Assembly: GCA_009842375.1 (NCBI GenBank)
Contig: VYFM01000237.1
Span: forward strand, 1-7,650
Direction of reading: 5' to 3'
DNA from: Candidatus Poribacteria bacterium
Lineage (GTDB): Bacteria > Poribacteria > WGA-4E > WGA-3G
Length of the DNA stretch: 7,650 nucleotides
Below, in pieces: positions 1 to 6,732 of this stretch. Under the pieces are notes generated by a model. It was not told the DNA's origin. It saw only the letters and a program-made list of their open reading frames with translations, and did not search any database. Position numbers and translations under genes: made by a program. Positions within the stretch are counted from its first letter, which is position 1. Each line of letters opens with the position of its first letter.

Positions 1-20
1 GGTTATAAGGGGGTATTCCG

Positions 21-2072
21 ATGGGTAAGTGGAAAGTGATTGCGATCATTTGTGTGGTTGTCCTTGTCGTCGGAGCAGCGGTGGTTGTCGGACGTATGGT
101 TTTTGCTACGAAAAGCGAGAACAAAAATGCTAATGCATCGGCAATACAAACAGCAACAGTAGAACGAGGTGATATTGCTGTGACGATTGATGCAACTGGA
201 ACTATCAAGCCGTTGAATATCGTTGAAATCAGTTCAAAGGCAAGTGGCAAAATATTAGAACTTAATGTTGATGCGGGAGATTATGTTGAAAAAGATGCTA
301 TCATTGCAGTGATTGAAAAAACCTACGTGCAGATTAGTTTAGAGCAAGCAGAAGCGGATTTGAAAGCCGCACAAGCACGGTATCAACAGGCTGAAATTGA
401 CATACAACTTCAGAAAGAACAATCGGAAATACAGATAAGACAAGCCAGAGAATCCCTTGCAGAAGCAAAGAAAAGATTAGAACAGATAAAGGAGCAGATC
501 CGACTTGAGAAAATCGCTAATAAACGAGGTGTGTTAGATGCTGAAAACGGTCTAAAAATTGCTAATCTTCGGTATAAATTGCTAACTTCTGAAACTGTGC
601 GGGAAGAAAATAAGAAACGTGCACAAGCTTCTGTTACACAGGAGAAAGTCAATCTTGACTTGGCAGAAAAGGAACACGCAAGAAACACTGAACTGTTTGG
701 GAAGGAACTCATCTCAAAAGCATCTCTTGAATCCTCTGAAGCGCAATATAATTCTGCTAAAGCGCGATATGAGTCTACTCAGGAACAGTTGAAACTTGTT
801 GAACAGCCTGCGAGTGAAGTAGAACTTGAACTGGCACAAGCAGATATAAAAAAGGCTGAATTCTCATTGGAGGTTGCAAAAGAAAAGATTGAAGCTGAGG
901 CGACACGTGATATGGATATTGAATTGCAGCAACAACGCGTTGTTCAAGCAGAAGACTCATTGAAGTTAGCATTAACCAACCAGAGACAGATTGATAGAAA
1001 GCAGCGAGATCTGCAAAGTGCGGAAGCATCTCTCATGAGAAGTCAAGGACAACGGGACTTACGAAAAATCGAATTTGAAGATACCGTTATAAGAGCACCA
1101 ATCTCTGGTACTGTTCTTGAGAAAAGGGTTGAAGAGGGTCAAGTTATCACTTCAAGGCTATCATCTCTTGCTTCATCGGAGGGGCAAACGTTAATAACAA
1201 TGGCAGACTTGAATTCTGTCTATGTTGTTACCGAAGTTGACGAAACAGACATTGGAAAAGTGGAAATAGGACAACCAGTAACGATTACAGTTGAAGCGTA
1301 TCCAGACATGCCATTTGAAGGACAAGTTTTGAAGATAGCACCTCTGGGACAGGTAATTCAAAACATTACGACATTTGAAGTGACATCTGAGTTAAAAAAT
1401 GTTGGTACAGCTGGTGCCTCTCAAGGATTGGGTAGAGGTCAAGGAAGATGGCAAGGTGGACAGAGAGGAGATATGACAGAGGAACAGCGTGAACGTTTCC
1501 GAGAAATGCGTCAACAACGCGAAGCAGAAGGTCAAAATCCCTCTGAACAGCGTGGATCGGAGCCGCAGGAATCTACTGTCCAAGAAACAAGCGAACCTCC
1601 TCCTGTTGCAGTTGCTGAAACGGAAGATGAAGACGATTGGGGTAATCTCTTTGGTGGTTTTTTAGAGGAAACCCAACCTGCAAATACAGAAGACATACCA
1701 GAACCACAACCTGATTTACCTAATAAACCCTTTCTCAAACCGGGTATGAATGCAAGTGTGCAAATCTCCGCTGTCAATAAAACTGGGATTCTAACACTTC
1801 CGACTGAAGCTGTTCTTGATATGCGCGGTAGGAAAATGGTCAGGTTGCTCGGAGAAGATGGTCAACCCGGACGACCACAACCTATTGTTGTTGGCGTAAG
1901 TAGTTATGATAGAATTGAAATTCTCTCAGGACTTGCTGAGGGAGATATAGTGGCTATCGGAGCGTTTCAACAAGGTAATGAACGTAGTGAAATGTTCCGT
2001 CGTATGATGCAGAATCCTGCTTCCACAGTTCGTCGTATGGGAAGTACAGGTGGTCCCAGAGGTGGAAGGTAG
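21..2072 (+). CDS. HlyD/MacA-type periplasmic adaptor (membrane-fusion) subunit of an ABC efflux pump
   Basis: This 683-aa protein should link an inner-membrane ABC permease to an outer-membrane channel. Residues 6-29 form one hydrophobic anchor, with the rest periplasmic. The first lipoyl half is at about 65-100 and includes ASGKILELNVDAGDYVEKD. A long heptad-like, Glu/Gln/Lys/Ala-rich coiled coil spans about 103-350. The second lipoyl half is at about 356-395 (IRAPISGTVLEKRVEEGQVI), followed by a beta-barrel and a membrane-proximal domain (about 398-650). Residues 221-232 match RxxxLxxxxxxS (R221, L225, S232), the hairpin-tip motif known to dock TolC-type channels. A 107-residue low-complexity insert at about 462-568 interrupts the barrel, and the C-terminus is Gly/Arg-rich. 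MacA is about 370 aa, so this homologue is unusually long. The ATG has an AAGGGGG ribosome site at 8-14. It lies 18 bp before the permease gene, so the two are probably co-transcribed. The transported substrate is unknown. Confidence 0.92.
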   Translation: MGKWKVIAIICVVVLVVGAAVVVGRMVFATKSENKNANASAIQTATVERGDIAVTIDATGTIKPLNIVEISSKASGKILELNVDAGDYVEKDAIIAVIEKTYVQISLEQAEADLKAAQARYQQAEIDIQLQKEQSEIQIRQARESLAEAKKRLEQIKEQIRLEKIANKRGVLDAENGLKIANLRYKLLTSETVREENKKRAQASVTQEKVNLDLAEKEHARNTELFGKELISKASLESSEAQYNSAKARYESTQEQLKLVEQPASEVELELAQADIKKAEFSLEVAKEKIEAEATRDMDIELQQQRVVQAEDSLKLALTNQRQIDRKQRDLQSAEASLMRSQGQRDLRKIEFEDTVIRAPISGTVLEKRVEEGQVITSRLSSLASSEGQTLITMADLNSVYVVTEVDETDIGKVEIGQPVTITVEAYPDMPFEGQVLKIAPLGQVIQNITTFEVTSELKNVGTAGASQGLGRGQGRWQGGQRGDMTEEQRERFREMRQQREAEGQNPSEQRGSEPQESTVQETSEPPPVAVAETEDEDDWGNLFGGFLEETQPANTEDIPEPQPDLPNKPFLKPGMNASVQISAVNKTGILTLPTEAVLDMRGRKMVRLLGEDGQPGRPQPIVVGVSSYDRIEILSGLAEGDIVAIGAFQQGNERSEMFRRMMQNPASTVRRMGSTGGPRGGR

Positions 2073-2076
2073 ACCT

Positions 2077-2083
2077 AAGGAGG
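2077..2083 (+). promoter_or_regulatory. Strong Shine-Dalgarno site that fixes a GTG start
   Basis: A perfect AAGGAGG lies 7 nt before the GTG at 2091 and follows the adaptor stop codon by only 4 nt. It supports GTG rather than a downstream ATG as the permease start, and it supports translation of the permease from the adaptor transcript. Confidence 0.8.
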
Positions 2084-2090
2084 ATAAATC

Positions 2091-3302
2091 GTGAGTATTC
2101 TTGAAAGTTTAGCAAATGCTTTTCATGGATTATTAGCTAACAAACTACGGTCAATTCTGACCATGTTGGGTGTAATCATCGGTGTCGGTGCGATTATTAC
2201 TACTACCTCCATAGGAGAAGGCGCGAAAGCGGATATTACTGAACGGATTCAGACATTAGGCGCAAACATTCTTGCAGTTCGTCCAGGACAAAGTATGTTC
2301 CGTGGACGAAGTTCGGCAGATGCCCGTAGAACCCTTACTGTTGATGACATTACAATATTACGTGAGCGCGGACAGAATTTTGGATATGTCACACCTGAAG
2401 TCAGCAGTCGAGCACAAGTAAAATATCTCAACAAGAATACCAACACAACTATTGTAGGTACATCTCCTGAATATCTTGTCACTGCGAATTTTTCGGTTGA
2501 GAATGGCAGATTTTTCGGTGAAAATGATATTCTCTATCGTGCCAGGGTATGTGTGCTTGGAAAAACTGTTGTTGACAACTTATTTGAACACAGAGATCCT
2601 GTTGGGAAGACTGTCAAGATTCGGAATATTGGTTTCCATGTCTTAGGTGTGATGAAAGAGAAGGGAGCCAGTGGGTGGAGAAATCCAGATGATCAAGTAT
2701 TTATTCCCTATACTACAGCGATGAAACGGGTTTTTGGAAGTGATTATCTTTCCAGCATCAGTATGCAAGCCAAAAGTGATAAGCTTCTACAAGCAGCAGA
2801 GACAGAGGCAATAGAATTACTTCGAAAACAACATAAAATTCCGATAAATAAAGAACCTGATTTCCATATTCGCAACCAAGCAGAATTTATGGAAACGTTG
2901 GAAGAGTCCAGTCAGACATTTACCAATATGATATTAGGTATTGCTGTGGTATCATTGCTTGTCGGTGGTATCGGCATTATGAATATTATGTTGGTTTCAG
3001 TTACAGAGCGTACGAAGGAGATTGGTCTACGTAAAGCAGTTGGTGCACAACGATTAGACATCCTTGTTCAATTCCTCGTAGAATCTACGACATTAGCCTT
3101 AATCGGTGGTCTGTTAGGTGTTGGTGTTGGGATTATAGGTGCTAAGATGGTGCCATCACTGTGGGAGTGGCGGACGGTTATATCACCTTTCTACGGTATT
3201 CTATCATTTATTGTAAGTGCGTTGGTTGGCATATTCTTTGGTGCATATCCGGCTTGGAAAGCAGCCAAACTTCATCCGATTGATGCACTTCGTCATGACT
3301 AA
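2091..3302 (+). CDS. MacB/FtsX-family ABC transporter permease
   Basis: This 403-aa protein is the membrane subunit of a type VII (MacB-like) ABC transporter, which couples cytoplasmic ATP hydrolysis to periplasmic movements that push substrate through an adaptor and outer-membrane channel. Membrane segments are at about 22-42, 281-303, 325-350 and 367-385, the expected four. The large periplasmic MacB_PCD domain occupies about 43-275. The FtsX signature is clear: VGGIGIMNIMLVSVTERTKE begins at residue 291 and leads into IGLRKAVGA, and the C-terminus has GAYPAWKAAKLHPIDALR. Length is normal for a stand-alone permease; E. coli MacB carries a fused N-terminal ATPase that is absent here. The start is GTG with an excellent ribosome site. 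Its immediate upstream partner is the adaptor gene. The ATPase must be encoded elsewhere, perhaps just upstream of the window. Lipoprotein, peptide, macrolide and siderophore export are all possible. Confidence 0.95.
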   Translation: MSILESLANAFHGLLANKLRSILTMLGVIIGVGAIITTTSIGEGAKADITERIQTLGANILAVRPGQSMFRGRSSADARRTLTVDDITILRERGQNFGYVTPEVSSRAQVKYLNKNTNTTIVGTSPEYLVTANFSVENGRFFGENDILYRARVCVLGKTVVDNLFEHRDPVGKTVKIRNIGFHVLGVMKEKGASGWRNPDDQVFIPYTTAMKRVFGSDYLSSISMQAKSDKLLQAAETEAIELLRKQHKIPINKEPDFHIRNQAEFMETLEESSQTFTNMILGIAVVSLLVGGIGIMNIMLVSVTERTKEIGLRKAVGAQRLDILVQFLVESTTLALIGGLLGVGVGIIGAKMVPSLWEWRTVISPFYGILSFIVSALVGIFFGAYPAWKAAKLHPIDALRHD

Positions 3303-3359
3303 GCAAAATCTGTTATGTAACAAAATAATTGGTTAAAATTCATCTTTAGAGGTATCAAC

Positions 3360-4076
3360 ATGTCAAAAATCGCAGTGATTGCAGGTGTAGGTCCGGGGTT
3401 AGGTGCAGCAATTGCACGCAAATTCGCGAACGAAGGATGTGCCCTTGCCCTGCTGTCACGCTCATCTCCATATATTATCAACCTTTCAAATAAGTTGGAA
3501 GAGGCAGGTGTAGCAGTTCTTCCTATACCAACAGATATTACCGATGCTACACAAGTTTCAGCGAGTTTTGCTCAAATTCGTGAGGAATTAGGAGCACCAG
3601 ATATCTTGGTCAATCACGCGGGAAATGCAGCTTGGGGAAATCTCTCAGAACTTACACCTGAGGCATTTGAAAACTCATGGAAGGTTTGTACACTCGGTGC
3701 TTTTCTCTGTGTCAAGCAGGTTGTGCCGGGAATGATTGAGAAGGGTGGCGGTACGATTCTCTTTTCAGGTGCTACATCTGCTGTGCGTGGTAGAGCAGGA
3801 GCAATAGCTTTCAGTAGTGCTAAATTCGCGATGCGTGGTTTGGCATCTTCACTTGCACGTGAAGTTGGTCCACAAGGCATACATGTTGCCCATGTAATTA
3901 TTGATGGTATTATAGATACACCGAATCTTAGAGAACGGTATGAGATGCAAGAAGGTGAACCTTTGCTCGCGCCAGACTCTATTGCAGATACCTATTGGGC
4001 ACTTGTACAACAGGAACGCAGTGCATGGACTTTTGAGGTAGATGTTCGTCCGCATAATGAGGAATTTTTCACATAG
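3360..4076 (+). CDS. Short-chain dehydrogenase/reductase family protein with atypical active site
   Basis: This 238-aa cytoplasmic protein has the single-domain Rossmann fold of the SDR family. Nucleotide binding is shown by AGVGPGLG (residues 8-15), R34 after the second strand (which would suit NADP(H) or NAD(H)), D59 in the PTDITD segment, and NHAG at 85-88 in place of the usual NNAG. The active-site region is unusual: the usual YxxxK motif reads FSSAK, with F151 in the Tyr position and K155 kept. C110 sits where the structural Asn is expected, and no Ser falls clearly at the usual Ser position (S136, T139 and S140 are nearby). From memory, a bacterial SDR subfamily with an AFxxAKFAxRxLAQSxAREL pattern shares this change, so the protein is unlikely to be simply mutated. 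Oxidoreductase activity is uncertain. AGAGG at 3348-3352 sits 7 nt before the ATG. It starts 57 bp after the permease stop, so operon membership is possible but unproven. Confidence 0.92.
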   Translation: MSKIAVIAGVGPGLGAAIARKFANEGCALALLSRSSPYIINLSNKLEEAGVAVLPIPTDITDATQVSASFAQIREELGAPDILVNHAGNAAWGNLSELTPEAFENSWKVCTLGAFLCVKQVVPGMIEKGGGTILFSGATSAVRGRAGAIAFSSAKFAMRGLASSLAREVGPQGIHVAHVIIDGIIDTPNLRERYEMQEGEPLLAPDSIADTYWALVQQERSAWTFEVDVRPHNEEFFT

Positions 4077-4129
4077 TCAGGTAATATAAACGAGTAATAT
4101 TCATAACTATCTACAAAAAGGAGGATATC

Positions 4130-5221
4130 ATGACTAAGACGATTATTATGTTTGCCATTTTATTTCTCTGTATGATATTTCTATTTACACATACAGTAGT
4201 CGAAGCAAATTGGACTGTCCTGAGAGAAGATGACATCATCCGTGCTGATGGTATTGAAGGAATGTTACAGGATGTCTATTTTATGGACAATAAGAATGGT
4301 TTGGTAGTTGGTAATAACGGCTTAATGCTTGAGACAACGGATGGTGGGAAAACGTGGAAAAAAAAAGAGGTTAATATGCGTCCTCCTGGAGCAGGAACTG
4401 GACAAAGACCCGGAGGTGCTGGTGGTGGACCACCGGCAGGCTTTGGGGGTGGAGGTGCTGTAACGCTCTACAACATCTATTTTGTAAATGAAAAGGTTGG
4501 ATTCGTTACAGGGGCAAGAGGAACAATCCTAAAATCTGAAGATGGTGGAAAAACGTGGAATCGGAAAATCGCAAGAAGTGAAGCTGCCGGACAAAATGCT
4601 AACCGACGTAGAGGTGGAGGAATACGTGCAAACTTGATGGGAATTCAGATGATTAGCGAAACGGTTGGATTTATAGCGGGTTCTGAAAATACGCTTTTGA
4701 AGACTACTGATGGTGGTGAAACATGGATTGGTAGCTCAGAACGGGCACGCGTCGGTGAAACACGAAATAACCTTGAGAATATTTTGTTCGTTTCCCCTAC
4801 AACCGGTTGGGTGATTGGCTCTTACGGAACGCTTTTACATACCTCTGATAGTGGTGAAACATGGGAAAAACGGAATGCAGGGGTTGATCATAATCTGTTC
4901 GGAATCTATTTTTTTAATGAAAAAATTGGATGGATTTGTGGACAGGAAGGATTGATCCTCCATACAAACGACGGCGGAAAAACGTGGAAGCAGCAAAAAA
5001 CAGATTCATTTGACAATCTGTATGACATAGTGTTTGTTGATGAAATGGTTGGTTGGGCAGCAGGTGATTACGGTGCAGTATTGCATACGACGGATGGCGG
5101 TAAGACTTGGAATGCCTCAAAAGTTGGAAGTAGTGGTGCTATCAAAGGCATTCACGCAACGGACGAAGACCACTGTTGGACAGTTGATGATTGGGGTGTC
5201 ATCGCTGCATACAAAAAGTAA
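4130..5221 (+). CDS. Exported YCF48-like (photosystem II assembly factor-type) seven-bladed beta-propeller
   Basis: This 363-aa protein has a Sec signal peptide: Lys near the N-terminus, a hydrophobic core at about 5-23, and a likely cut after VEA at 24-26. There is no lipobox. The mature part repeats a blade of about 40-65 residues, each with a GxxGxxL(x)T segment and a closing D(G/S)G(K/E)TW motif at 71-76, 138-143, 194-199, 240-245, 281-286 and 322-327. A final unit (about 336-363) has the strand pattern but no motif, which fits seven blades closed N- to C-terminally. Glycine-rich loops at about 85-110 and 161-165 extend two blades. The family is named for YCF48/HCF136, a photosystem II assembly factor in phototrophs, and is related in fold to sialidase Asp-box proteins. 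In this setting it is more likely a binding or scaffold protein in the periplasm or outside the cell. An AAGGAGG at 4118-4124 supports the ATG. Confidence 0.9.
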   Translation: MTKTIIMFAILFLCMIFLFTHTVVEANWTVLREDDIIRADGIEGMLQDVYFMDNKNGLVVGNNGLMLETTDGGKTWKKKEVNMRPPGAGTGQRPGGAGGGPPAGFGGGGAVTLYNIYFVNEKVGFVTGARGTILKSEDGGKTWNRKIARSEAAGQNANRRRGGGIRANLMGIQMISETVGFIAGSENTLLKTTDGGETWIGSSERARVGETRNNLENILFVSPTTGWVIGSYGTLLHTSDSGETWEKRNAGVDHNLFGIYFFNEKIGWICGQEGLILHTNDGGKTWKQQKTDSFDNLYDIVFVDEMVGWAAGDYGAVLHTTDGGKTWNASKVGSSGAIKGIHATDEDHCWTVDDWGVIAAYKK

Positions 5222-5224
5222 GTG

Positions 5225-5247
5225 GATGACATAAGTTGTATGTCGTT
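5225..5247 (+). terminator. Weak hairpin with short T-run after the propeller gene
   Basis: GACATA (5228-5233) and TATGTC (5239-5244) form a perfect 6-bp stem around the loop AGTTG, with three further weak pairs outside if G-U is allowed. The 3' side runs into TTTT. It starts 3 nt after the stop codon at 5221, where an intrinsic terminator is expected. The stem is AT-rich and the T-run is short, so termination may be partial or absent. Confidence 0.3.
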
Positions 5248-5310
5248 TTCTGACAACATCTATCAATAGTATAACGTATAGATCATAATAACAATCCTCA
5301 AGGAGAAGGA

Positions 5311-6534
5311 ATGTCAGGACAGAAAAACCATAAAGTTACTATGCTTGGTACTGGACTCATCGGTATGTTTTACACGATGACGTTACATAACCAACGCGGT
5401 GCAGATCGCGTTCACGTTGCCTACTCTCGACGTGAAGGACGTGCAACCGAATTTGCTAAAGAGTGGAATATCCCTAATGCAACAACCGATTTAGCAGAAG
5501 CCATCAATCATCCTGAAACGGATACTGTTGTCATTGGATTGCCCAACAATCTACATTTGAAAGCGGTTGAACTCGCAGCAGAAGCGGGTAAGGCAATTCT
5601 TTGTACAAAACCGCTTGGACGGACCGCTGAAGAAGCGAAAGCAATGCTGGATATCATTGAAAACGCTGGAGTTTTTGGGGGATATCTTGAAGATTTGGTG
5701 TATCCTCCCAAAACATTGAAGGCGTTAGAGTCAGTTCAAAACGGCGCGCTCGGTAAGATTTTGTGGGTGCGTTCTCGTGAAACACATCCTGGTCCGCACA
5801 GCGATTGGTTTTGGGATTTGGAACAAGCAGGTGGTGGTGCTATCGTTGATATGGGATGTCACTGTATTGAAATTATCCGTAATTTCGTTGGAAAGAACAA
5901 CAAACCGCTTGAGGTAATGTGTTGGGCAGACACACTTGTACATCCAATTGATGCGGAAGACCATGGCATTGCACTTATCCGATTCGAAAGCGGGGCAATG
6001 GGACAGTTTGAGGTCAGTTGGGCATTTCGTGGTGGTATGGATCTACGTGATGAAGTTTCTGGTAGTGAAGGCACTATATGGCTCAATCACTGGCTTAGAA
6101 CAGGTTTTGAGATGTTTACGGCTGTAGGTCAAGGTGGATATGTTGCTGAAAAAGCAGAGAGTGATACCGGTTGGCTTTTCCCTGTTGGTGATGAGGTAGC
6201 AGAACTCGGATACCGGGATATGTTCCTTGATATGTTCAATGCAATAGATGAGAACAGAGAACCTATGGAAACTTTCTACGATGGGTATGTCGTGAATGCT
6301 ATCATTGATGCATGCTACAAATCCGCAAAAACAAAGCAGTGGGAATCAGTTGAACTCTCAGACTGGCGTGGTAAATCAGAAGCGGATGAGACCGAAGTAG
6401 GTCAGACAGACGCAGATGAACGGTATGCACATCTCAAAGATGAACTGATGCCTGATGGTCGGACGAAACGGATCTATAGGGACCGTGAAACGGGAGAGAT
6501 TATTGAACGTGTTGAGGATAATAAATCTTCATAA
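5311..6534 (+). CDS. Gfo/Idh/MocA family NAD(P)-dependent oxidoreductase
   Basis: This 407-aa cytoplasmic enzyme should oxidise or reduce a hydroxyl of a sugar, inositol or similar polyol using NAD(P). The N-terminal Rossmann domain (about 7-125) has GTGLIG at 13-18, and the segment VIGLPNNLHLKAVELAAEAGKA (shown here only as a landmark at about 74-95) is typical. The family EKP motif reads TKP (T99, K100, P101): the catalytic Lys is kept and the Glu is replaced. The C-terminal alpha/beta domain (about 128-345) has AGGGAIVDMGCHCIEIIR at 173-190, with D180 and H184 in the expected D-x-G-x-H catalytic arrangement. A charged tail of about 55 residues (350-407) follows the domain. AAGGAG at 5300-5305 precedes the ATG by 5 nt; the next Met (residue 11) falls inside the first strand, so the upstream start is right. 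The exact substrate cannot be assigned. Confidence 0.95.
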   Translation: MSGQKNHKVTMLGTGLIGMFYTMTLHNQRGADRVHVAYSRREGRATEFAKEWNIPNATTDLAEAINHPETDTVVIGLPNNLHLKAVELAAEAGKAILCTKPLGRTAEEAKAMLDIIENAGVFGGYLEDLVYPPKTLKALESVQNGALGKILWVRSRETHPGPHSDWFWDLEQAGGGAIVDMGCHCIEIIRNFVGKNNKPLEVMCWADTLVHPIDAEDHGIALIRFESGAMGQFEVSWAFRGGMDLRDEVSGSEGTIWLNHWLRTGFEMFTAVGQGGYVAEKAESDTGWLFPVGDEVAELGYRDMFLDMFNAIDENREPMETFYDGYVVNAIIDACYKSAKTKQWESVELSDWRGKSEADETEVGQTDADERYAHLKDELMPDGRTKRIYRDRETGEIIERVEDNKSS

Positions 6535-6562
6535 CGTTTTGATGTTTGAATAGACATGACGC

Positions 6563-6595
6563 GTAGGTGGGAGAGAACGTCGCTACCTCTGGCAT
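6563..6595 (+). repeat. Intergenic palindromic element, copy 1 (degenerate)
   Basis: This 33-nt element begins GTAGGT and ends GGCAT. It matches the reverse complement of 6617-6649 at 23 of 33 positions without gaps by hand alignment. Its own stem is imperfect: AGGTGG (6566-6571 region) can pair with CTACCT near 6584-6589 using one G-U pair, or a shifted fold is possible. It lies 28 nt after the stop of the Gfo/Idh/MocA gene. It is probably an old copy of a dispersed short repeat. Confidence 0.5.
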
Positions 6596-6616
6596 AGAAA
6601 AACAATGAGATCCTAT

Positions 6617-6649
6617 ATGTCGGAGTTCGTTACACTCACTCCGACCTAC
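6617..6649 (-). repeat. Intergenic palindromic element, copy 2 (intact hairpin)
   Basis: Read on the minus strand, this 33-nt element begins GTAGGTCGGAGT and ends ACTCCGACAT. GTCGGAGT (6619-6626) and ACTCCGAC (6638-6645) form a perfect 8-bp stem with an 11-nt loop. No T-run follows on either strand, so it does not look like an intrinsic terminator. With copy 1 it forms an inverted pair separated by 21 nt. The GTAGGT-stem-loop-stem layout resembles dispersed intergenic repeats of Poribacteria-like genomes, as far as I recall them. Confidence 0.6.
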
Positions 6650-6732
6650 AGAAGCAGACGCAAGACAGAAGGCGAGAAACTCAAACAATAAAATCATAGA
6701 ACCACAATTGATATTGCTAATCGTATAGAAAC

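Noticed and set aside
410..1777. Several minus-strand open frames (410-712, 775-1029, 1392-1583, 1532-1777) opposite the adaptor gene
   Set aside because: They lie wholly within a well-supported gene, show no recognisable domain, and reflect the composition of the coiled-coil and Gln-rich coding sequence.
3311..3322. TGTTA-TG-TAACA palindrome after the permease gene
   Set aside because: Arms are only 5 bp with a 2-nt centre and no T-run follows, so neither a terminator nor an operator can be supported.
3299..4055. Minus-strand open frames opposite the SDR gene, including the one reaching into the gap at 3303-3359
   Set aside because: They are shadows of the SDR coding sequence with no ribosome site or domain.
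4083..4101. AATAT/ATATT inverted repeat after the SDR gene
   Set aside because: It is a pure-AT 5-bp stem with a long loop and no T-run, too weak to call a terminator.
5034..5234. A plus-strand 66-codon frame overlapping the end of the propeller gene
   Set aside because: It is an out-of-frame reading of the blade repeats; the propeller frame carries all the motifs.
5250..5275. CTGACA and TATAAC as a possible promoter before the Gfo/Idh/MocA gene
   Set aside because: The spacer is only 14 nt and the phylum's promoter consensus is unknown; AT-rich gaps yield such matches by chance.
6500..6697. A minus-strand 65-codon frame across the gap before the PhyH gene
   Set aside because: It runs through both palindromic elements and the end of the upstream gene, with no ribosome site or domain. 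The open frame is chance.
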